Below, piece by piece: positions 8,636-18,270 of a DNA stretch of 50,083 nt (its first letter is position 1; every line of letters begins with the position of its first letter). Position numbers and translations under genes: made by a program. The notes below the pieces were generated by a model, which saw nothing but the letters and a program-made list of their open reading frames with translations, searched no databases and was not told the origin of the DNA. Location of the stretch: contig CAIJPN010000062.1 in assembly GCA_903822545.1 (NCBI GenBank), forward strand, positions 1 through 50,083, read 5' to 3'. The DNA is from an uncultured Anaerolineae bacterium (GTDB lineage: Bacteria > Chloroflexota > Anaerolineae > Anaerolineales > Villigracilaceae).

Positions 8636-10377
8636 TAACTCAAATCCCCATTGGGCAGTGTGATGGTCTGGCAACTGGCAACCAGGTCGCGCAGCATGTC
8701 GAGGGTTTCTTTGTGCTCCGGGGCGATGTCATCGGCCTTGAGCATGTGATGACTGCCAACCAGGATCAGCTTGGAGCGCGGGCGGGTGACGGCCACGTTC
8801 AAACGCTGCGGCTGGAACAGGAAACCGGCCATCTGGGCGGCGAATTTTGGGCTGGCGGTGGCAAACGAGACCAGGATGACTTCACGCTCCTGGCCCTGCA
8901 TTCGCTCGACGGTATCCACCACCAGCTTTTGGGTGACTTCATCATCCATCAGCACCCGCCGCAGTAAGGTACGGATGAGACGGCTCTGGGCGCGGTAGGG
9001 CACCACCACGCCGATTTCTTCCGGCGAAACGTCGCGCATGAGCAGGGAAAGCACCAGTTCGGAGACCACTTCCGCTTCGATACGACTGCGGACAGTGGTG
9101 TTGGAGTGGCACAGGTCGAGGAACACTGCCGGGGAGTCCGGGTCGAGCACGAAATCCCAACGGGTGGTTTCGGGGGAGAGATTCAACCGGCGCGGGGCGG
9201 CCTGCGGGCTGGGTTTCAACTCGCTGCGGTAGAAGGTGCGGCTCGGCCAATTGGTCAGCACATCGTTCAGCCGGTAGGTGACGTTGAGCATGGTTTCCTG
9301 TCCGCGCCCGGCCAGGTAGGCGAAAATCGAGGTCTGGGTTGCTTCTTCGGTGGAGAAAATCGTCACCGGAGGAAGTTGGTTCTCATCGCCGATGAAAATG
9401 TACTTGCTCCCGGCCAGCATCCCCATGATGGCCAGCGGCAGGGTGATTTGCGAGGCTTCGTCGAACAGCACCACGTCAAATTCAACATTCGCCAGGCGCT
9501 GGGTTTGCAGCGCAAAGGGTGTTGCGCCAACCACATATCCGCCGTTTTTCTCGGCAAACCGGGACTGGTCAAACATCTCGAAGTTGGGCACTTTCAGGTC
9601 TCCGGTATGTCGCTCCTCGCCAATTTTACAGACCGGGATGCTGTCATCTACCTTCGGGATTTTGTTGAGCGCGTTATGGATGGCGCGGTGGGTCAGGGCG
9701 GTGACAAACACCCGCAGGCCATCCTGTACCAGCAACTGAGCCAGGTGCGCCAGCATAAGCGTCTTGCCCGTCCCCGGCGGCCCCTGGATGAGATGCAGCA
9801 GGTCGGCGGCGTAGGATTGCGCCACCGCTTCAACCTGGCTCTCGTTCAGGTGCGTGCCTTCCAGCCGGGCGCGGGCGCGCTCGTAACGGGCAAAATCCAC
9901 TTTGGGCGTCAGCGCACCCTGCAAAAGCGACAGGATGGTGCTGCGTCCAAGCTGGGAATCGGCTACGGTGTTCAGCGCCGAAAGATAAAACGGGCTGGAA
10001 TCGAACCAATCCTGGTCAAGAATCCAGCCTTCGGGCTGTTCAGTCATGAAGTAGAAATTGCCCTTGATCAGGCTGGCTTCCAGTTCAGTTTCCCCATCGT
10101 AGTACAGGTCAAAATGCAGGGCGTGTTCGTGTTTCGGTTCGCCCCGATGCAGAACCACCAGGTCACCTTCACGGAAGCGCGAGTGATTGCTGTCACAGGC
10201 CAGGCGGACGATGTTTTTCTCAAATCCGACCACGCGCAGGCCTTCAATCGCCCAGCCTTTGGCCACCCGCTCCCCTAGCGGACGCGACCACTGGTGATCA
10301 AGGGAGCGCCACTGGGCATCGGATTCGTCTTCGACGAATCGGCGCAAGCGCTGGAGAAAATTGGCGGTGGAGGACAT
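8635..10377 (-). CDS. Superfamily 1B helicase (UPF1/Dna2-like, AAA_11/AAA_12)
   Basis: A 580-residue helicase. Motif I is LIQGPPGTGKTLMLAHLAQL, followed by VTALTHRAIHNAL (Ia), VVLFDEASQITLPLA (II), FIGDENQLPPV (III), LNVTYRLN (IV), VVPYRAQSRLIRTLL, DTVERMQGQEREVILVS (V) and RLNVAVTRPRSKLILVGS (VI). This order is that of UPF1/Dna2/IGHMBP2-like enzymes. The first 180 residues look beta-rich and could be an OB-like barrel. There is no extra nuclease domain. It is translationally coupled to the UvrD-like gene downstream, so the two helicases probably work together, perhaps in repair or defence. A perfect TATAAT ends 6 nt before the ATG. Confidence 0.88.
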   Translation of the reverse strand: MSSTANFLQRLRRFVEDESDAQWRSLDHQWSRPLGERVAKGWAIEGLRVVGFEKNIVRLACDSNHSRFREGDLVVLHRGEPKHEHALHFDLYYDGETELEASLIKGNFYFMTEQPEGWILDQDWFDSSPFYLSALNTVADSQLGRSTILSLLQGALTPKVDFARYERARARLEGTHLNESQVEAVAQSYAADLLHLIQGPPGTGKTLMLAHLAQLLVQDGLRVFVTALTHRAIHNALNKIPKVDDSIPVCKIGEERHTGDLKVPNFEMFDQSRFAEKNGGYVVGATPFALQTQRLANVEFDVVLFDEASQITLPLAIMGMLAGSKYIFIGDENQLPPVTIFSTEEATQTSIFAYLAGRGQETMLNVTYRLNDVLTNWPSRTFYRSELKPSPQAAPRRLNLSPETTRWDFVLDPDSPAVFLDLCHSNTTVRSRIEAEVVSELVLSLLMRDVSPEEIGVVVPYRAQSRLIRTLLRRVLMDDEVTQKLVVDTVERMQGQEREVILVSFATASPKFAAQMAGFLFQPQRLNVAVTRPRSKLILVGSHHMLKADDIAPEHKETLDMLRDLVASCQTITLPNGDLS

Positions 10378-10383
10378 AGATCT

Positions 10384-10389
10384 ATTATA
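10384..10389 (-). promoter_or_regulatory. -10 box of the helicase pair, probably leaderless
   Basis: A perfect TATAAT on the minus strand ends 6 nt before the ATG at 10377. No good -35 hexamer is seen 16-18 nt further upstream (GGACTT at best). Spacing to the ATG matches the PLD and DUF4143 promoters. Confidence 0.45.
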
Positions 10390-10392
10390 CGT

Positions 10393-10521
10393 TTACTTGT
10401 TGTTGAAGTCCTGCGCCACCCACACACCACCTTGCAACGTGACTTGGGAGATTGACGTGTTCGGGAGCTTGCTCCAACCGACCTTAGTGGGCGTTTCGAA
10501 CTCAACTCCGGGCGGTGACAT
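10393..10521 (-). CDS. Possible 42-residue protein upstream of the helicases
   Basis: An ATG frame of 42 residues begins MSPPGVEFETPTKVGWSKLP and ends GGVWVAQDFNNK, stopping 15 nt before the SF1 helicase start. Its GC content and residue make-up look more protein-like than the AT-rich sequence around it. No Shine-Dalgarno sequence is visible and a TAA lies directly upstream, so it is not the tail of a longer intact gene in this frame. It may be a real small protein or the remnant of a displaced gene. I do not recognise it. Confidence 0.3.
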   Translation of the reverse strand: MSPPGVEFETPTKVGWSKLPNTSISQVTLQGGVWVAQDFNNK

Positions 10522-11021
10522 GCTATAACATTTTAGGTCAAGATGTTCCCATCAGATACAGCCTTCCGCTCTGACCAAAGTCTGTTTTATCTTTTCACGA
10601 CTGCTTTTTTCTTCGATAGACCTACGAAAATAAACAATTGTGTGCCGGGTTTTGGCGAAAAAAGTTCGCACAATAGCAATTCAACGCAGTCATTTGGGAG
10701 CAAGAAAAAGTCGACAGTTTTCGTGGTATCGAAAACAACTTGCATATTATTTCATTATTATTCAACATTGCTGAGTTGATTGATAAATGCTCACCATCCA
10801 TCGGTACGACTTTGTTTGTTGGAAAATAAACTATAGTTCTAATGTTGAGTCATGATCCCAAAATTTATGGTGCGGAATGTGGGATACAGGATAGAAATTA
10901 GGAGACGGCGATAAGAAAATAAGCGAGGGGCAAGAGGACATTTTCAACCGCGATCCTTTGGCCTTTTTCATCCGCTATTGACAAAGTCCGCTTTTTTATT
11001 TCAGAATTATCATAATCACCA
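10522..11021. other. AT-rich intergenic region without a supported gene
   Basis: About 500 nt between the helicase pair and the kinase gene. A 78-codon frame on the plus strand has no ribosome binding site or recognisable motif. The segment lies downstream of the kinase stop codon, but no clear intrinsic terminator was seen. Confidence 0.5.
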
Positions 11022-12890
11022 TTATTTTACTTTCTTGATGTAATACATTTGGGTATCTCCTTCAGCTACCCACCCCATCATATTCGTACTTTTTACTTTC
11101 ACTTCCCAGAACCAATAACTCTTTCCCCTTGCTTGGTCATGTACACAAACCGGGCCATCATGTATTTTTAATAAAGTACCATAATTTAATCGAACTTTTT
11201 CTAATGCGTCACTTAATTTAGGTTCGGACCGAAGAATTAGACGATCGCTATTTGTTGTGACGACTGTTACCAAGTCATTAATAGCTATTTTGATTGGTGG
11301 AGCACCGGGACAATTATTCCCATTAAAAAAATCTGGCGTTGTGCCCAATGTTGGCAACAATGGTTCCGTAGTTGCAGAATGTATTATTTGAGTAGGTGTA
11401 CTTATTTTGGTTGGACTTGTGGTAAGTATTATTATATTCTTGGGCGTTGGTGAATATATTGGGTTTGATACAGATACGATAGGCTGGGTAGGTATTACTG
11501 TGGAGGTAGGCGCTGGAGTCGACTGATTGTTATTTAATACACCAATCAAAACCAACAACAAAACCAAACCAATACAAATAATAACCGCACATCCAATAAT
11601 AGCTGTCCAGGGATTTAGATGGTGTGGATTATGGACTTGCGGTCTAGTACCAATCTTTCCAGATACATCAACATTATATTGACCACCATTGCTGTCTATT
11701 ATGATATTACCGAATAAAAGCAAACCTGGAGATAGATTAGAAGGAGATGCGGCGATTACTTCTAAATCACTTTTTTCTCCGATGTGCAATTCAAACGCTC
11801 TTTGTCTTATTGTGAGCCATGTATTTTCGGATTGGGAAATATTACCTCGTAGTATCCCTTTACCTGCATTACTTATCGAAACAAATAAGCTTTTTTGATG
11901 GGTTATAGTGTCGAAATCTAAGTGGAGTGGTGAAACACTTAATACTGGTTTGTCAAAATCTATAATTTGCGAAAATGCAGAAAGCCAATCCGAAAGAGCT
12001 GGACAGGATTGTATAGTTTCAGAAAACCATGCTGACTGAAAAAGATCGGCGAGGCCTTGTGAATAGCTATTGGCAAGTTCTTTATAAACAAGTTCGTATT
12101 TTTCTATGTATTGTCCAAGTTCATTATTGGAAAAAAAGGTGTCATCGGTGATCATTTTTTTTATAGCGGGATTATGCCAAGTTAACATTTCACAAATTAA
12201 TACGGCCCCGGCAAATCTATCACCTTCAGGAAACCAAATGCCATCAATAGAATTGGGATGTTTATAACCCGCTGACCCACTCGGAACCTGCTTTGGTTTT
12301 CTGCTATCGGAACAATACATATCCTCAACATCAATCAATTCAACCATATTCTTAGATACGTCAAAGATAATATTTCCACTAGCAATATCACAGTGGGCAA
12401 GGCGATTTGATTCTAGATTAGAAAGTACTTTAATTGTTGAATATGCTAGTTTGAAACATTCTGATTTGTCAAGGCTTACAAGTTTCTTGCCCTGTTGGTA
12501 TCCAACGATCACATCGTGCCAAGTATATCCACGAATCCAAGGCATTAATACTGAATTTTTCAATTCAGAATAAGTTTGTGATTCTGGGCAATTCACAAAA
12601 TCTTTTATCAGTTTACGGTTACATACTCTTAAACCCGGTAAATCTTTATATCTGGTCAGAGTGACTGTAGATATATATATATCTTCCGCAAAATCTGATG
12701 ATAGGTTTCCGAAGAACCTTTTTAAAGCAAAAATCTCCGAAGGCTTATCGTGTTTGGCAAGTCGATACACTATCCCTTCGCCCCCCTCACGTTCGTCAAC
12801 AGTTTCTAAAGCGATATTCTCGTTCTTTAAAAACTTGTATTTCTCATTATAGATAGTAATAGTCTCACCGATTTTTGGATCGAAAGTCAT
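11022..12890 (-). CDS. Membrane-anchored Ser/Thr protein kinase with Ig-like and SH3-like regions
   Basis: A 622-residue protein, last gene of the seven-gene cassette; the ATG is one base after the PP2C stop codon. The kinase domain spans about residues 10-300: glycine loop EGGEGIVY, catalytic Lys57 in FALKRF, catalytic loop HCDIASGN (HRD is HCD here; Asp168 and Asn173 kept) and DVE at 187-189 in place of DFG, with the metal-binding Asp kept. It should be active but is divergent. Residues about 318-415 resemble an Ig-like beta domain, 428-452 is a strong transmembrane helix, then a Ser/Thr/Pro linker rich in PTP-type repeats and an SH3b-like C-terminus. The kinase faces the cytoplasm and the SH3-like tail the outside. 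Its direct partners are probably the adjacent PP2C and vWA proteins. Confidence 0.85.
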   Translation of the reverse strand: MTFDPKIGETITIYNEKYKFLKNENIALETVDEREGGEGIVYRLAKHDKPSEIFALKRFFGNLSSDFAEDIYISTVTLTRYKDLPGLRVCNRKLIKDFVNCPESQTYSELKNSVLMPWIRGYTWHDVIVGYQQGKKLVSLDKSECFKLAYSTIKVLSNLESNRLAHCDIASGNIIFDVSKNMVELIDVEDMYCSDSRKPKQVPSGSAGYKHPNSIDGIWFPEGDRFAGAVLICEMLTWHNPAIKKMITDDTFFSNNELGQYIEKYELVYKELANSYSQGLADLFQSAWFSETIQSCPALSDWLSAFSQIIDFDKPVLSVSPLHLDFDTITHQKSLFVSISNAGKGILRGNISQSENTWLTIRQRAFELHIGEKSDLEVIAASPSNLSPGLLLFGNIIIDSNGGQYNVDVSGKIGTRPQVHNPHHLNPWTAIIGCAVIICIGLVLLLVLIGVLNNNQSTPAPTSTVIPTQPIVSVSNPIYSPTPKNIIILTTSPTKISTPTQIIHSATTEPLLPTLGTTPDFFNGNNCPGAPPIKIAINDLVTVVTTNSDRLILRSEPKLSDALEKVRLNYGTLLKIHDGPVCVHDQARGKSYWFWEVKVKSTNMMGWVAEGDTQMYYIKKVK

Positions 12891-12891
12891 G

Positions 12892-14097
12892 CTATTGCCC
12901 CCGACCAATTAAATATCCAATTATAGTTGCAATAACAGTAACTAATACCGCAATATATAATTTGGTCCGATCATGGTTTCTGTTATAAAATTCAACTGTA
13001 GTGATCATGCTTGCTTGACCACTTTTTATCCTTTGAATATTCAACTTAATATTATTCCATTTTTTTACAGGTATTTTTAATTCGGTTTCATCAACAACTT
13101 TTTCAATTACTGAGTTATCTAGCTCATATCTAATTTTATAGCGTGATAATTCATTTGTTCTTAACCATTGAACCAATATTTCTTCAGAAGCAACTTTTAC
13201 ATATGAGATAATTGGCTGTTCAATGATTTCTTTGGTAACCACTATTGGCTGATTTCTTATATTTACCTCTATAAAACTGAGATCGTCTCCAGTTCCACCA
13301 TTTGATATGTAAGTGGCGCTACCACTAATAAGTTCACCATCTAAATCTTGCTCAATAATGTCCGAGATTGGAATAAGGCCATCCGAATAAACAATTAAAC
13401 GATCTATACCTGATAAACCTCTCTGTGTCCAAACATTTGGTTTTATACCCGATAAGCCTTTTTCTGTTGACCAATGCTGTCCACTCATAAATGCTGAACC
13501 TAAATCGATACTTTTTCCGTTTTTATCAGTAATTTTGCATAAAGTATCCCCAAGCCAAAGAACAGATGCACCACCATAAATATGATTGCAGGTAGGCATA
13601 AAAATACATCCACATACGAAGGTTGTTTCACTTCCTGTAGCCTTCATTTCTTCTAAGACTTTTTTGACTATGGGAGCACTATTGCTAGGGATAGGGTATT
13701 TCTTAACTATTTCTTTTGCATCTAGTGTTAAATCTTCCAAGAAATTACCAGCATTATAAGCAAGTCCCCTTTTATCAAGAACCCTTTCCGCTGGCTGCTC
13801 CCAGAGCCATTGAACCAAATGCTTGCATACGATCTGCGCAGCTATTTGACCATTGTAAGATTGGCCTACTCCATCACAGATAGCAAATACTATTCGCTCT
13901 TCGTTGAAGCGAATACCCAAAGCATCCTGACCTGTTGAATTAATTCTTTGAGACTCGCTTGACCGTGAATATAAATATTTTAGGGAATAGTGATCCAGAT
14001 TCACTGTTGCCATAGGCGTTTCTCGCCTAGGATCAACAAAAACTTCTTCAAATGCTGAATCGATACTTTCCAATCGGCTTGTTGGTTTCATAGTCAC
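12892..14097 (-). CDS. PP2C-family Ser/Thr phosphatase with C-terminal membrane anchor
   Basis: A 401-residue protein with the PP2C metal-binding aspartates: GQDALG (Asp58), FAICDGVGQS (Asp75), VLWLGDTLCKI, VYSDGLI and GTGDDLSFIEV. After the phosphatase domain come a beta-rich segment of about 90 residues (fibronectin/Ig-like by pattern) and a transmembrane helix at about 380-397 ending in IGRGQ. The GTG start overlaps the vWA stop (GTGA), so the two are coupled; an ATG two codons later is possible. It should reverse phosphorylation by the neighbouring kinase. Both are single-pass membrane proteins, so the pair would act at the membrane. Confidence 0.85.
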   Translation of the reverse strand: MTMKPTSRLESIDSAFEEVFVDPRRETPMATVNLDHYSLKYLYSRSSESQRINSTGQDALGIRFNEERIVFAICDGVGQSYNGQIAAQIVCKHLVQWLWEQPAERVLDKRGLAYNAGNFLEDLTLDAKEIVKKYPIPSNSAPIVKKVLEEMKATGSETTFVCGCIFMPTCNHIYGGASVLWLGDTLCKITDKNGKSIDLGSAFMSGQHWSTEKGLSGIKPNVWTQRGLSGIDRLIVYSDGLIPISDIIEQDLDGELISGSATYISNGGTGDDLSFIEVNIRNQPIVVTKEIIEQPIISYVKVASEEILVQWLRTNELSRYKIRYELDNSVIEKVVDETELKIPVKKWNNIKLNIQRIKSGQASMITTVEFYNRNHDRTKLYIAVLVTVIATIIGYLIGRGQ

Positions 14098-15179
14098 TTC
14101 GAGTTTTGTGTAGGAGTTGCACAGGCAGCTTGAAATGCCAACTTCACTAAATCTTGCGTTGTGCCTGGGTAGAACATTAACGTTCCGGATCTTAAATTGT
14201 AACCAGATTTTGCCATTTCGACTCTATAACTCTCAGGAATTGGCGATGATATGGATAAAAGTTTTTCAGCATAACTACTTGATGGGAATTTGGTTCCAGG
14301 CAGATATCCTTCCCAATTTTCTGGGTTTATCGTGGAAGTTCCAAGTTTTTCAGGTTCTGATATGAAAATATTTTCAACCAAAACATGCCCATCAAGCGTC
14401 CTCATATTTTTTATTTCTTCGACAATATCAGTTGGGTCTCCATGCTCTTTGGTAAATTCTCCATCAGTCAAATGGCAAACTAATGGAGCAGGGTAAGTCC
14501 CATCTTTCGTTCCCGCTTCCCCTCCTTGCATGCTTGGTAGTACCGATTTAAGTAAATTGCGAACCGCTATAAAAGCTCCTCGAGTATTTGTAGCATGGTT
14601 TGCATCTAAAGTGGGATATCCCTTATTCGCCACATCTGTAATTGTTTGTATTCCGCCATAAATATCCCTGATTTTATCGGAATATGTGAACAAAGCTAGC
14701 TTATAACGAGATGAAACAATGTCTCCTCTCATAGACCTTCTTATCATTACCCTGATCATTTGTTGAAGAGAAGCTTCGACAACCTTAATCCTAGATTCTG
14801 AGCCTAACTGATAGCTCATGGATCCGCTTGTATCAATGACAAAGATTATCAGCGCTGGCCACTGCCCATTCGCTTGTGCAATATAGTAATCACCCGCTAT
14901 GTTATTACTTTGTCCGGCGCTCGAGGAACTGAAAGCCGATGCTCCACCTTTTTGTCGAATAGTAATAACTTGTCCATCCACTATTTCCAATTCTGACAAA
15001 GATCTATCAACATTAATTTCTTTTCCATCATTTATAAATTCATAATCATCAACTGTTCCCGATAATTCCATCTTGGTAGATAAAGCCAAGAATAATCTTT
15101 TTACCGGAATTGTTTCAGGCAAATTCGCCTTGTGAACGTTACCATTTGGAGCTGTAATATTTATAGTAATGTTGGCCAT
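14094..15179 (-). CDS. Ubiquitin-like domain fused to a vWA domain
   Basis: A 361-residue protein. Residues 1-77 look like a beta-grasp ubiquitin-like domain: ITINITAPNG, a helix with PVKRLFLALSTKMEL, then YEFINDGKEINVDRSLSEL and VDGQVITIRQKGG. The GlyGly at 78-79 falls where the tail of ubiquitin would end and is followed by a Ser-rich linker. From about residue 108 there is a vWA domain: IIFVIDTSGSMS with the full MIDAS motif (Asp116, Ser118, Ser120), an NTRGAF threonine and HLTDGEF. vWA proteins of this kind are adaptors that present substrates in kinase/phosphatase triads (TerY-P type). A TAGGAG precedes the ATG. Function of the Ubl part is unknown; cleavage at GlyGly is only a possibility. 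Confidence 0.8.
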   Translation of the reverse strand: MANITINITAPNGNVHKANLPETIPVKRLFLALSTKMELSGTVDDYEFINDGKEINVDRSLSELEIVDGQVITIRQKGGASAFSSSSAGQSNNIAGDYYIAQANGQWPALIIFVIDTSGSMSYQLGSESRIKVVEASLQQMIRVMIRRSMRGDIVSSRYKLALFTYSDKIRDIYGGIQTITDVANKGYPTLDANHATNTRGAFIAVRNLLKSVLPSMQGGEAGTKDGTYPAPLVCHLTDGEFTKEHGDPTDIVEEIKNMRTLDGHVLVENIFISEPEKLGTSTINPENWEGYLPGTKFPSSSYAEKLLSISSPIPESYRVEMAKSGYNLRSGTLMFYPGTTQDLVKLAFQAACATPTQNSK

Positions 15180-15194
15180 TTTTATGCTCCTAAC

Positions 15195-16505
15195 CTATTC
15201 TTCACCAAAGGGCTTAAAAATAGTTTTATCATTTGAACCAGTTTCATCTTTGATGTCTGCTTCATTGATAATAATAACTTCGTCATCGGATGTTGTCGCT
15301 GAATTTTTTGGAGCTTCAAGCCTGGGAGTACTTACAGGCGTTCCTCTAAGAGCATTTAACACATCTTGGATAATTCCTTGTGTTTTTTCATCCCAAATAT
15401 CCCCTTTATCCATAACCGTTTGAAGTATTTTAATTTTCTGATCTACCAAGTCTTTATCACGAGTATCGATATAATTTAATACACTTTGGGGATCATTAGG
15501 ATTGTTGCTTAAAATGTATGCCATTAATGATTTCCGCACAGGATCGTCAATATTTACAAATTGTTGATAAAAATCGATTGCATTTCCTCGATTAGTAAGC
15601 CGCATTCTGTCAAGGTCACTTTTAAATTGTTCAAGAGTCTTTTTGTGCTCAAATTCCAACAGTTCTTTTGCTCTTTGGTCTACATCTATCGATATGTCAA
15701 TGGATTGTATCTGTACCCCAAACCCCTCATAACTTTGTTTTGAAATATCATTTTGTATGTTTTGTTCAGCATCACGCACTTGACGAAACGAATAACCGCT
15801 ACATAGAGTTCGAATTCTATAAGTTATCTGTTTCCAAAGTATGCCTTCAGCAATCTCAGGAGATTCGCTTAAATTCATACTTGCAGATATGCTATATGCC
15901 ACCGTCGCCGTAACAATAAAACCATAATTTATTTCCTTAGTGGGAAAATCTTCTTTATGTGATACTTGCCTGAGTTTTAGCAATGGCAATATGGTATTTC
16001 GCCAATAATCAGTATGGTTAATATTGATAATAGATGAATTTAGGCATAAACCAACAGAACTTAATAACTTTTGAGTAATTGCATTTTCTAGTGCTGTTAT
16101 TAAAGTGTTATATTTTTCGATTGGGACTTCTCGGCTAATACGTTGAAGCGCAGGTTCACAGGTTTGTTTCACAAGTTGTTCCGTATCTAGGATTTTGTTA
16201 TCAATCATCAATCTCGGATTCTCAACTTGATATTCAATGGCTAATTGCACTGAAAATAAATATGGATGAGTGGCACTTGGCAGATCATAGGAATACACTA
16301 CCTTGTGTGGGCTCATATCAACAGTATAAATTGTTCCGTTAGGAGTGCGGTCTTGTTCCCCTGGGTTGAGGGTGCGCATAAATTTCCCGTTAATATACAG
16401 AAGACCAGTTGTACCTTCAGGAATAATAAGTTGTTTGGGAGATATTAGGGATGATAAAAACGATGATGTCAGTTTGACATTTGAAAGTATCGGATTGTGA
16501 GACAT
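15195..16505 (-). CDS. SPFH/Band-7 family protein
   Basis: A 436-residue protein. The N-terminal 250 residues follow the SPFH/prohibitin pattern: IIPEGTTGLLYINGKF, then FSVQLAIEYQVENP, then LVKQTCEPALQRISREVPIEKY, and FGVQIQSIDISID ending the domain. A coiled-coil-like helix follows (RAKELLEFEHKKTLEQFKSD), then an acidic, disordered tail ending KTIFKPFGEE. There is no obvious N-terminal transmembrane helix, unlike most flotillins, so membrane contact may be peripheral. SPFH proteins form ring or cage assemblies that organise membrane patches. An AAAGGAG precedes the ATG. In this cassette it could scaffold the membrane kinase and phosphatase. Confidence 0.75.
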   Translation of the reverse strand: MSHNPILSNVKLTSSFLSSLISPKQLIIPEGTTGLLYINGKFMRTLNPGEQDRTPNGTIYTVDMSPHKVVYSYDLPSATHPYLFSVQLAIEYQVENPRLMIDNKILDTEQLVKQTCEPALQRISREVPIEKYNTLITALENAITQKLLSSVGLCLNSSIININHTDYWRNTILPLLKLRQVSHKEDFPTKEINYGFIVTATVAYSISASMNLSESPEIAEGILWKQITYRIRTLCSGYSFRQVRDAEQNIQNDISKQSYEGFGVQIQSIDISIDVDQRAKELLEFEHKKTLEQFKSDLDRMRLTNRGNAIDFYQQFVNIDDPVRKSLMAYILSNNPNDPQSVLNYIDTRDKDLVDQKIKILQTVMDKGDIWDEKTQGIIQDVLNALRGTPVSTPRLEAPKNSATTSDDEVIIINEADIKDETGSNDKTIFKPFGEE

Positions 16506-16515
16506 GGATTCTCCT

Positions 16516-18246
16516 TTAGGGTTGATTGCTGCTTACTGTCATTTGATATGCTTTTTGTGCCAGAGGAATACGCCTTCCCCATTCCTTGCAGTATAGAATT
16601 AGCCGCTCGCCTACACGGCTTTTTTCTTTGATGCTGTATAAGACCACATCTGAAAACATAGCTAATAAATTAGATTCGTACTTAGTCTCATTCATCCAAT
16701 AAAGCCAGCTATGCAGGGCTTCAGTTATTATCATTCTGGTTGGCTCATATTTTAAAGATAGAAAAACTAACTCGCAAAGGACTTGTCGATATTTATTGTT
16801 GTTTTGATTATTTATAATTTTAAGCATCGCAGGAACCTCAATCGCATCATTCAGATTATCATCATCTTCACTATTTATTTCTCTGGCAGCTAGATTCGTA
16901 CAAACTAAGAATAGTGACAAACCTAAATTCGATTTAGAACGTTCTGGCTCGGACTTGGCGCATGATAATAACTCCTGAAGTGCAACCTCGTAAACCTGTT
17001 CATATTCTTTCATAGTAGTAGCTGTAAGCAACAATGAAAGCATAGAATCCACTACACTCATAAGTATAGGGTTTATAAGTGAAAGTCGAAGCGTAGGCGT
17101 AACCTCATATTCAACAAGCCGATTGGTAGATTGAAAAGTTTTAATCCACTGTTGAAAAGCTTTTTCTGTAAACTTGATACCAATATTGCTGTAGGCCCGA
17201 TTTGCCGCCCATATAAAACGCTCATCATTGCTTTTTGCCCAATTATCGAGCATATTGACGATTTCATCCGCGATTTTGTCATCTTGCACCGCTTTCCCTA
17301 AAACTTTTCCAATAGCCGCACGATAAATTCTGTCATCTTTCTTTACCCAATTGAAAAGCACGAGATCTCTGATATCTGGAAAATCTATCTGTGCTAATGT
17401 ACCCACCGCTATCGCCGCTCTATTTCGGATATCAAACTGATGGCTAGCTGCAATCTCTGTAAGCCAATCAATGAATGGTCCGCGAAATTTGGGAGAATCA
17501 TACTCTTGCCAAACATATTCGAGAATTTTGTATGCAAATGCAGTGTTTTTATATTGAATGGTTTTTACCCTTTCTGAAAACGAATTTTTTGTGTCCATTA
17601 ATTCTGAATATTCTAATCGCCCAGATCTGCCTTTGTTAGAAAAAGGATTGGCTTCCCCTGTTGTTGGTTTTATATCTTTAATATCTTTGCTTAAAAAATT
17701 GGTTAATCTGGAAGACGCTTCCAATACGGACGAATATCTCGCTCCATTCAAAACTGCCAAGGTAGCTCTAAATGATTTTTCTTCAAGGTTATCTCCGCAC
17801 GCCTCAAACCAATCAACAATTTCAAAAGAACTATCCTGGCTTTGAATCTGTTGATTTGCTAGCTGGAGATCCCTTTCCTCATTAAGTTGAAGTATCTGTT
17901 CTTCATCCGGCATTGTAGGAATTGTGGATGCCGATTCTTTAGAAATTTCGCTAGCTAAATCCTCGAGTTCCTTTTTTGTGGCATCACCATCATCGTAACG
18001 ATTACGCAGACTCAAAACAAAAACCAACAAGGCTGGCTTCCCATTTACCATTGTTCTTGGTGCAAGATATCTTGTAACTTTTTCCACTCGTTGCTGAACA
18101 CTATCATTTTCAGTATTAGGTATATGGTATTTATATATTTCAAGTTCACCCACAAACATACTCATCATTGATGCTTGTTGTTGAACAACATCACACTTTC
18201 TGACTATCTTTATACAGCGATCTAAAAAAGCGGTTGTTAATGCCAT
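16516..18246 (-). CDS. Adaptor-like domain plus HEAT-like helical repeat protein
   Basis: A 576-residue protein from the ATG at 18246, which has GGTGAT just upstream (an in-frame GTG 9 nt earlier falls in that sequence). Numbered from that earlier GTG, residues about 73-105, containing PALLVFVLSLRNRYD and LEDLASEIS, closely resemble residues 72-104 of the protease in the same operon (ALALFLTVLAERHD, LLGLASEIS). This is the look of effector-associated (EAD) adaptor domains. The rest is alpha-helical with repeated units such as DIRNRAAIAVGTLAQIDFPD and RIYRAAIGKVLGKAVQDDK, typical of HEAT-like repeats. No enzyme motif is seen. It may be the sensor or scaffold of the system. Confidence 0.65.
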   Translation of the reverse strand: MALTTAFLDRCIKIVRKCDVVQQQASMMSMFVGELEIYKYHIPNTENDSVQQRVEKVTRYLAPRTMVNGKPALLVFVLSLRNRYDDGDATKKELEDLASEISKESASTIPTMPDEEQILQLNEERDLQLANQQIQSQDSSFEIVDWFEACGDNLEEKSFRATLAVLNGARYSSVLEASSRLTNFLSKDIKDIKPTTGEANPFSNKGRSGRLEYSELMDTKNSFSERVKTIQYKNTAFAYKILEYVWQEYDSPKFRGPFIDWLTEIAASHQFDIRNRAAIAVGTLAQIDFPDIRDLVLFNWVKKDDRIYRAAIGKVLGKAVQDDKIADEIVNMLDNWAKSNDERFIWAANRAYSNIGIKFTEKAFQQWIKTFQSTNRLVEYEVTPTLRLSLINPILMSVVDSMLSLLLTATTMKEYEQVYEVALQELLSCAKSEPERSKSNLGLSLFLVCTNLAAREINSEDDDNLNDAIEVPAMLKIINNQNNNKYRQVLCELVFLSLKYEPTRMIITEALHSWLYWMNETKYESNLLAMFSDVVLYSIKEKSRVGERLILYCKEWGRRIPLAQKAYQMTVSSNQP

Positions 18247-18270
18247 GGATATCACCCGATGGTGTTCTAA

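Noticed and set aside
10543-10779. 78-codon frame on the plus strand between the helicases and the kinase
   Set aside because: No ribosome binding site, no motif and biased AT-rich composition; a chance frame.
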